Source of the DNA: Sugiyamaella lignohabitans
Taxonomy: Eukaryota > Ascomycota > Dipodascomycetes > Dipodascales > Trichomonascaceae
DNA: 64,000 nt
Direction: 5' to 3'
Assembly (NCBI RefSeq): GCF_001640025.1
Contig: NC_031674.1
Span: 2,542,001-2,606,000 of the forward strand
Shown here in pieces: positions 18,407-29,200 of the stretch; within the stretch, counting starts at the first letter, position 1, and every line of letters begins with the position of its first letter. Below the pieces are notes generated by a model, which saw only the letters and a program-made list of their open reading frames with translations, was not told where the DNA came from and did not search any database. The translations under genes and the position numbers were made by a program.

Positions 18407-19740
18407 GGTTTTCTATTTTAGACAGTTGATATGATAGGCTGTGTTTGACTGGGCTCGTTTGTGTGATTTGCAACCTGTATGATTAGAGATCTAGTGAATT
18501 AATTGAAGGTTACCCTTCACACTCTGACAGTACTTTAAATATCTACAGCAGAGTCTGGGGTAGGAGGATGCCAGCCTCTCTGAGGAGGGTAACTTGTATG
18601 ACATTTATTTGTTTTTTCGTCTTTCAGTTTCAGAGGGTAACTTGTCACATTGTTTACGATCCCATCTGTATTTTTGCCGTCGAATTGTTTCGCGACACCA
18701 GATTATGGGGGGTAGGACCAACGGCGGCCACAAACAGTGAGAGGAGGCACGAAAATGGCTCGGAACCTGTAGTATGCTAGTGCGTCGTTTGGGAGCCCGA
18801 CCATGATGCAGGGGGTGAGCTGAGCCGAGGTGGGTAGGGGAAGTACAAACCATGCGCTAATTAACCCGAACCGAGGAAAGCCAAAGCGACGATTATTGCG
18901 ACGCGCTACTCGCGACTGGAGTCACAATATCACCAGCATTTTGTATTTATATTATTCGTTTCATAAAAGAATTTCATTCAATAATTATAAATATAGACGG
19001 TATATAAAAATTGAGAGAGGAATTGTTATAGACAGACGAAAGTTGAAGTTCTAGTTCAGACCGAGATGGATCGCCTGTTCGGTGCATTATCGAAGAGGCT
19101 CTTGAATGCAAGCGCGCTGACCGACCCCCGAATATTTATCACAGCAGCCACTGACCAGTGATGCCAAATAAACCTCCTGAATCCTTAATTCTGATCATGA
19201 GATTGACTTTTGGCCACAACTGGTATAGTTTTTCTCGGTTTATATTGATCTAGCCGCTAATTACCCAGTTGACTATCTGATTACAGCCAGCTGTCAGGTG
19301 AATCTGGACACCTGAGTTGTTCCGATCGGATGTACTTACACAATGCGTTTGGGACTTTTGAATTGCCGACGTTCGGAAAAGTGGGGATGAGCTATCGGCT
19401 GGGCAGCCTGCAGGACCTCTCTATATACTTAAATCGGTCGGCGGTTAGTCTGTTGATATAAATATCGGCCCGGATCCTGACTAGTTGATAATTTAGGTTC
19501 GTTCTAATTGGATTTGGTTGGAAATTTCTATTTATTAATTTATTTGAATTATCATATTTCAAAGTGCTTTTACAGTATCTATTGAAATTGATTATTTTAC
19601 AACTGTACATCTGATATACGAAATACTGGTTCAGTAAGTAATATCTACCGATAGCGAACGATTTGACACATCTGGTGATAATATTCATAATGCTCATTAC
19701 TAATTCATTTTTCAGGTTGATCTAAACTACACAATTCATA
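18407..19740. other. Divergent intergenic region PEX39-like / ANT1
   Basis: 1.33-kb promoter region without repeat elements. GAGGGTAACTTGT occurs twice (about 18585 and 18633). AT-rich stretches lie at 18940-19060 and 19490-19700. No convincing frame, tRNA or other RNA gene was found. Confidence 0.5.
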
Positions 19741-20640
19741 ATGTCTAATGATAATGTTGCTCATGCTCTTTCAGGAGCCGGTGGTGGTGCTCTTTCTATG
19801 GTAGTCACCTATCCATTGATCACTCTGTCCACTCGTGCCCAGACCGAGTCGGCCCGATCTCAAACTTCGGAGCAGGGCAAAGCCCAGAAACTCACTGCTG
19901 TTGAAGCAGCCAAGCAAATTATCGCTCGTGAAGGTATCAGTGGACTATATTCTGGTCTTGAATCTGCTTTATTTGGTATCTCCATCACCAACTTCATCTA
20001 CTACTACTTCTATGAGGGTACCAAGGCGATCTATCAACAGACCAATCCTCAGCTGTCGACAGCTCAAAGTATGATTGCTGGTGCCATTGCAGGCTCGGCT
20101 ACCTCTGTATTAACCAACCCGATCTGGGTGGTCAACACCCGTATGACCGTTCGTGACACCGACGGTGAGAAGGCCACTACTCTGTCTACCATCCGAGATA
20201 TCATCCACAAGGACGGAGTTGGTGCCTTTTTCTCGGGCATTGGTCCTGCTCTGGTACTGGTGATCAACCCAGTGCTGCAATATACGATTTTCGAGCAGCT
20301 GCGAAACGCGGTAGAAAAGCGTCGTAAAATGACCCCTCTGGACGCCTTCTTCATTGGCGCCCTCGGCAAAATTGTCGCCACCTCGGTCACATACCCCTAC
20401 ATCACCCTCAAAGCTCGACTCCAGCTTCGCCGCAAGAACAACTCCGAGTCGTCCTCCCTCATCCAGGGCATCAAAAACATCATTGAGCGAGACGGCGTCT
20501 CCGGTCTCTATAAGGGACTCAGCACTAAAGTGTTGCAATCGGCCCTCAGCTCGGCCTTCCTTTTCTTCTTCAAGGAGCAGCTTTTCGCGGCAGCCGTTGT
20601 CGTGCTCGCCCTCATCCGTAACTTGCGTGCCCGAAAATAA
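19741..20640 (+). CDS. ANT1: Peroxisomal adenine nucleotide carrier (Ant1/PMP47)
   Basis: Imports ATP into peroxisomes in exchange for AMP, for activation of medium-chain fatty acids. The 299-aa product has six predicted membrane helices and the non-canonical carrier motifs of this branch: YPLITLSTRAQ, NPIWVVNTRM and YPYITLKARLQ. NPIWVVNTRM and the end block ISGLYSGLESALFGISITNF are typical of PMP47/Ant1. The ATG follows a short A/T-rich leader and no intron is seen. The C-terminus (VVVLALIRNLRARK) is basic. It converges on GPI14, with two inverted repeat elements between. Confidence 0.87.
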   Translation: MSNDNVAHALSGAGGGALSMVVTYPLITLSTRAQTESARSQTSEQGKAQKLTAVEAAKQIIAREGISGLYSGLESALFGISITNFIYYYFYEGTKAIYQQTNPQLSTAQSMIAGAIAGSATSVLTNPIWVVNTRMTVRDTDGEKATTLSTIRDIIHKDGVGAFFSGIGPALVLVINPVLQYTIFEQLRNAVEKRRKMTPLDAFFIGALGKIVATSVTYPYITLKARLQLRRKNNSESSSLIQGIKNIIERDGVSGLYKGLSTKVLQSALSSAFLFFFKEQLFAAAVVVLALIRNLRARK

Positions 20641-20672
20641 ATGGTTCTCTCTCTGTATTCTGGAGATGGCAT

Positions 20673-20733
20673 TGCCTCCGGTGGCTGGGGCTCTGCCCCA
20701 GACCCCGTGGCTCCTCTCGCTGTGCTCGAGTCG
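20673..20733 (+). repeat. GC-hairpin element, copy 14
   Basis: Starts 32 bp after the ANT1 stop. Loop 1 TCT, loop 2 TGT (ACA on the other strand). Inverted partner of copy 15. Confidence 0.92.
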
Positions 20734-20755
20734 TTACAACAACGGTGCCGGCAGT

Positions 20756-20809
20756 CTCCTGCGAAGCAGGAGCAGCCAGGGTCTGGGGCGGAGCCCAGCC
20801 GCGGAGGCA
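20756..20809 (-). repeat. GC-hairpin element, copy 15 (slightly degenerate)
   Basis: Reverse orientation, 22 bp from copy 14 and 33 bp from the GPI14 stop. Hairpin 2 is the CTCCTGC / GAA / GCAGGAG type (20756-20772); one C is lost from hairpin 1. Confidence 0.88.
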
Positions 20810-20842
20810 GTCCGGGAAGCGGTGTAGGATGAATGCGTTTAT

Positions 20843-22390
20843 TTACAGGTCATCTATGAAAAGGCCCAGGGCCCACGCGTTGACAGCGAAGAATACCATT
20901 GTGGCAGCGAACAGGCCCGGGTAGAAGGTGGACTCGCCGAGGAACTCGAGGAGATAGCCTTGGCGGATCCACAAGGCTTGGGCTGCGACCCAAAGCAGGA
21001 GGACAGTGATCTTGGTTAGATATCGGCCGGATTTGAGCAGAGATGGGATGTAGAACGGCAGCAGAACCATATACCACATGAAGTACTGTGATGTACACAC
21101 TTTGTTGAAAGTGACAAATGCAAATGTTTGGACGAACATTGTTTTAATGAGATCGCGTCGTGCAAAGGCCAGTGGCAGCAGGATCCCCGAAATAGCCAGC
21201 TGTGGCACAAATGCCCATGCCTCGGGCTGTGGGATGCTGTTGAGTGTCGATTGTGATGCGCCAGGAAACGACGACATGTACAAAAGAGTGCTGTATGGGG
21301 AGAAGTTATGGCGGTGGTCGATTCGTGACAGATGGTGCAGGTACGAGTGATGCAGGAATGGGTATCCGTATACGTAATAAAAGAATCCCGTCAGAATGCT
21401 GAACGACAAGACTGTGCTGATTCCAAACACCAGTCGCTCTTTAGTGTAAAAGGTGCGGAAATTAAACGGATTTGTCGATTGACCCAATGTCCAGATAACA
21501 GTTGGAATGTAGATTATTGGATAGATTTTAAAATGAATCGCAAGTCCTGCTAAAATACCGCCTAATGTATATTGTTTGGCATAGACAGCCCAGATAAACG
21601 AAATAACCATGGCTCCTAATAACCCCTCTGACGAGCCTCTTGTACTGATGGTACAGACCATAGGGTTCAACAGCCATACAAGTGCCACATATAAAACAGA
21701 TTTATCCTGAGGCACCTGGCTCTTGCGGATTTTAAAGATCTGGAGCATGAGATACCCGGCCACGATATCTCCTGCTGCAAATAACACTTTACCAAATGAG
21801 AAGAACCACCATTCAGTAGGCAGTAGCAGCCATGCCAACAGTGGTGTGTATCTGTAAGTGGCTCGATCGTATGGAGACGCTCCTTGCGATATGAATCGAG
21901 ATGCATCTGTAAAAACAAAATAGTCGATATCTGTGAACCTCAAGTCCATATTAGCATCTTGATACAGGCCCCAGAACAGGATAATGATCCGCTCTATGAT
22001 CGCTAGCAATATTATCACATGAGTTCGAAGATACCATTTCCGAGAAGTCGGACTAGCTCCCGCTTTGACTGATGTTGTTTCTATTACCTTTTTATTAATT
22101 CTGGAGGTGGTGGTGTCCTTGGATTTGATATTAGTACGTGTCGGCGAGTTCACGCCCGTTGAATTGTTATGGTTTTTGAGGATGGGTGATTCGCTTAACA
22201 CCGAACTGGACGCTGAAATCAGTATAGGCTTTCGGTCTGTGGATATTCCTGTGCTGTCAGCCGATTTGGTTCCAGAGATAGCACTCTTGGAAGACTTTGT
22301 AGACCTCGTTCGCGTCGTCGCCGTCGTCACTTTCCGTGGACTCTCAGTGCCATCGGAGTCTGTATTGCCAGTCTTGGATCGGGTCCTCAT
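20843..22390 (-). CDS. GPI14: GPI mannosyltransferase I (Gpi14 / PIG-M)
   Basis: ER enzyme adding the first alpha-1,4-mannose to the GPI precursor from dolichol-phosphate-mannose. The 515-aa product has many membrane helices. The luminal catalytic DID (residues 154-156) sits in FTDIDYFVFTDASRF, followed by the family block GASPYDRATYRYTPLLAWLL; LVWLLNPMVCTISTRGSSE and HFKIYPIIYIP are also typical. The catalytic part matches the usual ~400 aa, but it is preceded by about 115 residues rich in Ser, Thr, Lys and Arg (MRTRSKTGNTDSDG...), which is unusual. No ATG closer to the first helix fits. CTG encodes conserved leucines here. Confidence 0.93.
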   Translation of the reverse strand: MRTRSKTGNTDSDGTESPRKVTTATTRTRSTKSSKSAISGTKSADSTGISTDRKPILISASSSVLSESPILKNHNNSTGVNSPTRTNIKSKDTTTSRINKKVIETTSVKAGASPTSRKWYLRTHVIILLAIIERIIILFWGLYQDANMDLRFTDIDYFVFTDASRFISQGASPYDRATYRYTPLLAWLLLPTEWWFFSFGKVLFAAGDIVAGYLMLQIFKIRKSQVPQDKSVLYVALVWLLNPMVCTISTRGSSEGLLGAMVISFIWAVYAKQYTLGGILAGLAIHFKIYPIIYIPTVIWTLGQSTNPFNFRTFYTKERLVFGISTVLSFSILTGFFYYVYGYPFLHHSYLHHLSRIDHRHNFSPYSTLLYMSSFPGASQSTLNSIPQPEAWAFVPQLAISGILLPLAFARRDLIKTMFVQTFAFVTFNKVCTSQYFMWYMVLLPFYIPSLLKSGRYLTKITVLLLWVAAQALWIRQGYLLEFLGESTFYPGLFAATMVFFAVNAWALGLFIDDL

Positions 22391-23300
22391 CGTCGTTTTA
22401 GAGACACGAGGCCGTTTATTATTGCAGATTCAATGCCAATTGACTTGGTCCGAATCCTTTTTTGGACTGTTGTTCTAGACCCACGTGTGTTCTATTGTAC
22501 AATTCGGAAAATTGGTCACTAACAGTCCAGTAAAATTACACACTGATTTACGCGTACCTTCGATACCCTGGATTCCGAAATCCACACCCCAGTATTTTTC
22601 TAACAACAAAATTATTCCACAGGCCGAGATAGCTGTGAATCTCTCAAACTCATCAACAATAGAGTTTGAGGTACCGTGCTTGGCTTTGCAAGTCAACATC
22701 CCAGCCGCGCACATCGCATATCGCGGGAAAGGGGGTGCTTCCTCCGGCGGCTGGGGCTTCGGCCCAAACCCCACTGTTCCTCTCGCTATGCTCGAGTCGT
22801 TATTTTCGGGTGCCAAGATGCTTGATTTGACTGTAATATTGAGAATTGGTCTAGGTCTGGTTGTACAATTGGGTTATGACTTCTAGAAACTAATATGCAG
22901 GGGGAAGTGTGCGATCGGCATGCTCTTCAAATCCTATTGATATAAAAGGATACCTGCCTATTGTGTTCAACATGGAAATTATGTATCTGTCAATTTATTA
23001 TACATCACGTATTGATATGACTTCTCATTTGCTTAGTTGAATAATACTTTTCAAGGTTATTCAAACAAAATGATGCCAGAAACCTCAGGGCCCTCTTGCT
23101 AACGCCGTATGCCGTATATATTTATTTTTATATATACATGTAGTATGTAAGTAATAGTGAAACCTTACATATATCAAACATATGTTTATATTTGTGTGTA
23201 CTCACGTTAACAGAAATTGTTAGTCCATCCTTTTGGCAGGGCATTTAGATCCAGCATCTACTTACCATAGGAGAACGGTTTTGTTCACATTGATTCAAGT
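22391..23300. other. Divergent intergenic region GPI14 / ISC1
   Basis: 910 bp with decayed element copy 16, then an AT-rich stretch with alternating TA runs (about 23105-23150). No gene is seen. Confidence 0.55.
22737..22799 (+). repeat. GC-hairpin element, copy 16 (decayed)
   Basis: Point changes break hairpin 1 (GGCTTCGGCCC). Hairpin 2 still reads CTCGCTATGCTCGAG. Confidence 0.8.
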
Positions 23301-24599
23301 ATGCAATCTCATCAACTCCCGAACAGAGACGAAAAGCATTTGGCTAGGGTATTGTCACTCAACTGCTGGGGTTTGAAATACGTTTCCAAATTTCGTACTC
23401 TGAGAATAAATGGCATTGCATCTAAGTTGGCTGATCAGGGTCATAAATACGACATTGTTGCTCTACAGGAGATATGGGTAGAGGACGATTTCAAGGTGAT
23501 CAGAGACAGTTTAGAGCAGCATCTGCCATACTCTAAGCTATACTACAGTGGCATCCTCAGCGGTCCTGGTCTGGCAGTTTTCTCCAGATGGCCTCTAATC
23601 GATGCTTCCGTGTTCAGGTACCCTTTAAATGGACGTCCAAGTGCCTTCTTTAGAGGTGACTGGTATGTTGGAAAGTCTGTTGCAAGTGCCATTATTCGCC
23701 ATCCCAGCGGTCAGAACATCGAACTGCTCAGTTCCCATATGCATGCCCCTTATGGTGAAGGCGATGCTGCCTATACCTGTCATAGAACAGCTCAAGCATG
23801 GGAACTAGCTCGAATAGCCAGAAGATCCCGTGAATGTGGTCATCTCACTATAGTAGTGGGTGATTTGAATTCCATCCCTGGAAGTGCTAGTTACGACTTG
23901 TTACAGTTAGTAGGTCGACTCTCTGACAGTTGGACTTCTAAACATGGCGAGTTCACTGGAGATATAGCTTTACTTTCAACAGAAGACCAGATTTTGCTGG
24001 CTGGTGCAACCTGTGATAGTGTGTATAACACATGGCGAGCTGACAGACAGGCTCATGAAGCCAAAAGACTGGATTATATCTTGTTTGACAGTTCGAGGGC
24101 ATATGTAGACGATTGTCGAGTTTCGTTTACTGAACGGGTAGAAGGGATGAGTTTCTCCGATCATTTTGCCATTGAATCTGATCTGATAATCAAACCCATC
24201 CTAAATCCCCACTCTGTATCAGGTGTTGAGAAGATTCAACCGAATATTTCTGAGGCCTTGCTTGTAAATTCTGTGACTGACGACGACCTCCTTACTCTCT
24301 ACAACAAAGTACTCAGCATTATCGACGACTATAAGCCTACTAGCGTATGGCAGAAAAAGATCCGTATCTATCACTTTTGGCTGTCCATCTTCATCCTCAT
24401 AGCTCTAATGATCGCAGTTTTCTGGGGAGCATTGAAGGGCAGAACATACTTTGCATTCATATTTATTCTCCTGTCTATTCTGGTTACAGCCACCGGACTA
24501 ATTGACGGCCTAATAGGATTTCTGTTCGGCCGAAACGAGACCCGTGCCCTTATGGAGTTCGAGAGCGAGATCCGACTCGCCATGGCCACTCTCGGCTAG
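23301..24599 (+). CDS. ISC1: Inositol phosphosphingolipid phospholipase C (neutral sphingomyelinase-like)
   Basis: Hydrolyses inositol phosphosphingolipids to ceramide at ER/mitochondrial membranes. The 432-aa product has an N-terminal endonuclease/exonuclease/phosphatase domain: VLSLNCWGLKYVSK, ALQEIWVEDD (metal-binding Glu), GPGLAVFSRWPL, SSHMHAPYGEGD, VVGDLNSIPGS and a C-terminal SDHFAIESDL with the catalytic Asp-His. The P-loop-like segment and two transmembrane helices at the end (about 357-378 and 386-412, FWLSIFILIALMIAVFWG and FAFIFILLSILVTATGL) match Isc1. S. cerevisiae Isc1 is 477 aa. The first ATG of the frame is used. Confidence 0.93.
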   Translation: MQSHQLPNRDEKHLARVLSLNCWGLKYVSKFRTLRINGIASKLADQGHKYDIVALQEIWVEDDFKVIRDSLEQHLPYSKLYYSGILSGPGLAVFSRWPLIDASVFRYPLNGRPSAFFRGDWYVGKSVASAIIRHPSGQNIELLSSHMHAPYGEGDAAYTCHRTAQAWELARIARRSRECGHLTIVVGDLNSIPGSASYDLLQLVGRLSDSWTSKHGEFTGDIALLSTEDQILLAGATCDSVYNTWRADRQAHEAKRLDYILFDSSRAYVDDCRVSFTERVEGMSFSDHFAIESDLIIKPILNPHSVSGVEKIQPNISEALLVNSVTDDDLLTLYNKVLSIIDDYKPTSVWQKKIRIYHFWLSIFILIALMIAVFWGALKGRTYFAFIFILLSILVTATGLIDGLIGFLFGRNETRALMEFESEIRLAMATLG

Positions 24600-26216
24600 C
24601 CATCTCCGACACTTATCCCTTGACTACTTAATACACTAATTTTTCTGGAACCGGGGAGCTGCTTCCGGCGGCGGCTGGAGCTGCGCCTCAGAGAGGGGAT
24701 CCCCTGCTCCTCTCGCTTTGCTCAAGTCGTTCCGTCTCAGTCCCATTCGCAGGAGCTATCAAAGTCTGGGGCGCAAGTTTTTTTCTCCAACCATGGATAA
24801 AGTTGAGATCGTGGTATTTCAAAAAACAAGGTTACTGGCTTTTTAGCTTATATTACCCCTATCTTAATAAAATATGTTACAGGGTTCTAATTTAAATTAA
24901 AAGCGTACCTCATTTTGCTCGCTACCCAGGCTTCTAGTTCGAGACGTCTATGCTTTCATTTATTTGAATGAGCTATATCCTATGCCCATTTTATTCCTGA
25001 TCTAGATATAAAACAAGGTGGTCATCACTTAGGTTGGGCATTATGAACTCCCATAGGGCCCAAAAATACCAAAAATATAGCTAACCTACTCCGTCTAATT
25101 TTCTAGAGAACTTACCAAATACGCTAAATAATAATAGGTGTACGAAGAATGAGATAAATAAGATCCAGATGGAGGTGATTTGAGCTGAAGAAGGTACTGA
25201 AAATAGCAGAAAACTCGAAATCCATTCCCCTGGATTTATATCGTGCATAGTCATGTTATCTGCAAGTGCTTAATTAGTAACTGCATATTGAGGTGCGGCG
25301 GTGCCTGACAACAGCCGAAATTGGGACAACAACAACATAAATAGCGGCCCGCGTGATGATCACCAAACAAAGTGATACTAGAATAAGTTTTAAACATAGT
25401 TTAAACATAGACTAAGGACAGTTGTATCAAGTAGTATCCAAGTGACTATTATTCCACCTTTCTCCTGTCACCATTATCTCGGTTTATACTGTGCCTCTAC
25501 AAATGTACAAAGCTGGTGGTAACTTTATTTACTTTTTCCCCTCTCACACTGCAGAACCATGTATTGAGAAGTATATTTTTAGAATTTAGAGGATAAACAT
25601 ACATGTGACGCTGAAAGGATGCATGATAGAATTAGCAGGTCAGCAAGAATCAGGCAGAAATATCTATAATATCCATCTATATTGTAGAACACTTGGCTTG
25701 TCAAGAGAAATATCTGTATTATTACAAAGTAGTCAAGTGAGATCAAACATTTAACCCGATCCCCTGTAGAAATAGATTAACAGCTCGGTATTGCTTTCTG
25801 TAAAAATATCTGGAACGGCTAAACAGCGCTTTTCGCCCCATTGCCCGAATAGAACATATTATCAGTTACTGCTCCTCCGCTATGCCTAAATACTGCTGCA
25901 ATAACGAGTAAGGCGTGAAACCTAATAAGCATAAGGGAAGGAGTTAGGAGACAAGCTGCTAATATCAAACCGAAAGCATGGCTCAAATGTTTAACATTTA
26001 GAAAGGACAGCTAGTCCATTAAAGATTTTACACCAAGCCATAGAATCTACAACCAAATTTGAATTTGAAATCGCTATTTGACTGGAGTATTTGGTTATAA
26101 CCTGAACAAGACTAGTGAGATCTATAATCAATAGTTCGAGGGTTAGGACAAAGGGGTATTTGCAGATCAACGACGACAATACTATAGTCGATCGCCCGTC
26201 GCAACTGCTGGTGAGC
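24600..26216. other. Intergenic region upstream of the large Ser-rich gene
   Basis: 1.6 kb, mostly AT-rich, with decayed element copy 17 at its left end; the last copy for 24 kb. No frame of note and no tRNA was found. It may be a long promoter or contain a 5' exon of the next gene. Confidence 0.5.
24661..24730 (+). repeat. GC-hairpin element, copy 17 (decayed)
   Basis: Recognisable by TTCCGGCGGCGGCTGGAGC and the terminal CTCCTCTCGCTTTGCTCAAG; hairpin 1 is destroyed. It lies 61 bp after the ISC1 stop. Confidence 0.7.
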
Positions 26217-29200
26217 ATGACTATCACACCGACTTTAGGTGACAATCCTGGTTTAGGAGTGAGTTGGAGTGTAGCGAGCTCTAGTGAAAATGACTACGAA
26301 ATCGATGTTGATGCATGGATTAATGGAAATGAGAACAAGAGAAAAACTTTTATCCTTGGTAGGTGGACTCAATCTGTACCAGTAGGGAACAACTCCTCCA
26401 TATCCAAGCCTGGAGAAGCCAATTCTCAATCTGCAAGGTCGCCTGAATTCACAGTTTCTCCACTAGCTTCCACCGGCTTTGGTGAGGATTCATCTGCTAC
26501 GTCACCTGGGTATATCACCCCCTCCTATACGAGGGCCAATGGAGGCAGCAGGAAGACAGCTGTTTTTAAGCCAGTTTTAAACGCTAGCAACCCCGCAAGT
26601 TCACCATCAAGTTCAAGTACATTGTCATCAGATCCCACTGCTGCAGCGGCTCTTTCTATTAGAAAGCATGAGCATCATAAACATCAGCAAAACATAGAAG
26701 GTCACGATGACCTGTCTAGCGAGTGTCTCGATCTTAGCTGGTCTTTATCGACCAGATCAGCATCCTCATCCACCAGCTTGTCGGCAGATCGCTGCAGCTC
26801 TCAAACGCACGCCCATACATCACCTATCCAAACGCGTCGAGGTGCAGCACCACAACAATCATGGCACGGCGGAACTGCAGACAACAACAAAAAAAACAAC
26901 TCTAACGGCTGTGAACAACCTGTAAACGCTGGCGGCAGAAGCAGTTCAGACTTTTTTTCAAAACAAACTCCCTTTTCACAGCAGACAGGTTTTGATCTCA
27001 ATCCTTCTGTTAATGCTTTTCTTGGTCGACCAGAGCGTGTGAAATCTGGTTCCGACTCTTTTTCTTCTTATTCGCCCGTTTCTAAAGAATTTAGTTTTTC
27101 TCATAATCCCAGTTCTATTTATAGTGGTTTTCGAACCGCGGCGTCAATTCTAACTGCTGCCACTGCTATTGGGTCGAATCCTTCTAGTCCAACTAGTGAT
27201 CAGGCTATAACCTCAACTGTCGAGCCTGGTGTTTCAAAGGTAAATAGTCTATCTCGGCGTCGAATTCATAAAAATTCCAGGGCTATTTCTTTTAATTACC
27301 ACGTGTCTGGAAAGTCTTCGGGTGCCTCTGTAAAGTCACGTTCTCTTTCTCAACCAACTGAAGAGATTCAATTTGGTAGTCTCGATCCACTCGCTACCTC
27401 GTCTGACTCAGGTTCGTTTGCGTATTTTTCACACGTTACTTCTCCCGTTTCAGTTCCACTAGGTTCGTTCTCTACAGGCGCTGTGTCTAGTTCTGATCTG
27501 GATTGTGTAAATTCCCGTTCGCTTCAGTCTTACATATCTACAAGTCGTTCTAAATCTGCAAAATCAAACTCTCATTCGAGTTCACCTTCACGCAAGTTTT
27601 TTTCATTGTTGTCAGATTCAATCATGTCTTCATCATTGGATACCAAAGCCAGTGGCCCCAAAAAGCTCATGATGGGTATTGGAAATAGAATAGCATCTGC
27701 AAGAAAGGTGTCTGCTGCAGCTCCCAAAGATGTCGACGAGATTCCCTCAGAGTTCGATTATTCTGTTTCTTCTGCTAGCATTCCTCCTGTACCTTCATTA
27801 CCTGATATACCTGGTATTCCATCCAACTCAACCCAAGAATCGAATACTGACTTATTCAACGATAACTTGTTTGGCTTTGATTTTGCCAACTCTTCTGCAT
27901 CCCCCAACCGTCGCTCTACAAACTTGGACAACTTTCAGCCCCCACGCATCAATACTAGTAACTATTATCAGGAGAGCATTTATGACGATCAATCGCTCAA
28001 TGTCCCTTCGTCGCCTAATAGTATCCAGCCCAGTCCTGTATTAAATGGTGGAAATGATTTCGATTCAAATTCATCGTCAGGTTTGTTCAATAGGGATGCC
28101 TCAGACATTGGAGACGTGAAATCCGATGCCAATGTTGGTCCTAGATCTGTTAGCGGTTCGAGATCTCATCACTTGGGTCCTACTATTCGATCGGTAACTA
28201 ATCAAGTAACCGGGTCAGGACCTAGTTCTGGTTCTGGATCTACGTCGTCAGTGTCGACTACAGCGACCTCTTTTGATGAGCACGATTATAATAAAGCTCA
28301 GTCCAGTCGGAAACGTGCAAGTCTCAGTAGAGATCGAAGTAGCATCTCGGGTCTTGGTCTGATCTCTGATGTACCTCTTGAGTCGTCATCTCCTCCAAAA
28401 GAGTCCCAAGGTTCTATCCTTAGAATGAAAAAAATGTTCAACTCCTATACTGCTGTTGACCAATCTGCTGCATCTTCTAATAGGCTCTCATACAATTCTG
28501 ACGTTGCTGTTACCCCTTCATCAAACGATGTTTCGCCCCGTGTTAACCGTCGCCTTTCTGATAGGTCAATTGCCACTCCTGGAAAAGACCGAAAGTTACC
28601 TTCTAAATCGTCGTCTATGACATTTTCCAAGAAGCTTGTATTTAGCAATATTGATGAAGTTGCTGATAAAGATGCCTCTCTGGCAGAATCAGCATCCCGC
28701 CAACAACTGCAGTCGCCAATTAATGAAAGACAATCATCTGGTAGGAACGATACGTCAAAATACGGACCGTCGCCTGCAGAAGAAGCCGACTCGTCTGATT
28801 CTGATTTTGAACAGGAGACTTTGCTACCATTCTCGACTTCGCCATCCAACACAGGCTACGCTGGTCACACCAAGGTTATGCCTAGTCATTCTGGCAAAGT
28901 TATGACCAAATCACAATTTGACCATTACCGAAAATCAATTGTTGGCTTGTCGGATTTGGTAAATAATTCAGACCATGGTGAAGGTTATGACAACGATGAC
29001 GACATTGGTGATGATGACGAAGATGAAGACCAAGGGCGGCTTCGACTGAAGCACTTGGATGACGATCCTGAGAACAAAAAGGAGAGCTTACGAATGAGAC
29101 TCAAGCAAGATGCCCATTTGTCCGTTTACAGGCAAAAAATGACTAAGATAACTGCATCACACTCCAGTGCTGCGTTAAGCTCGTTCCAAACGCCCGGCTC

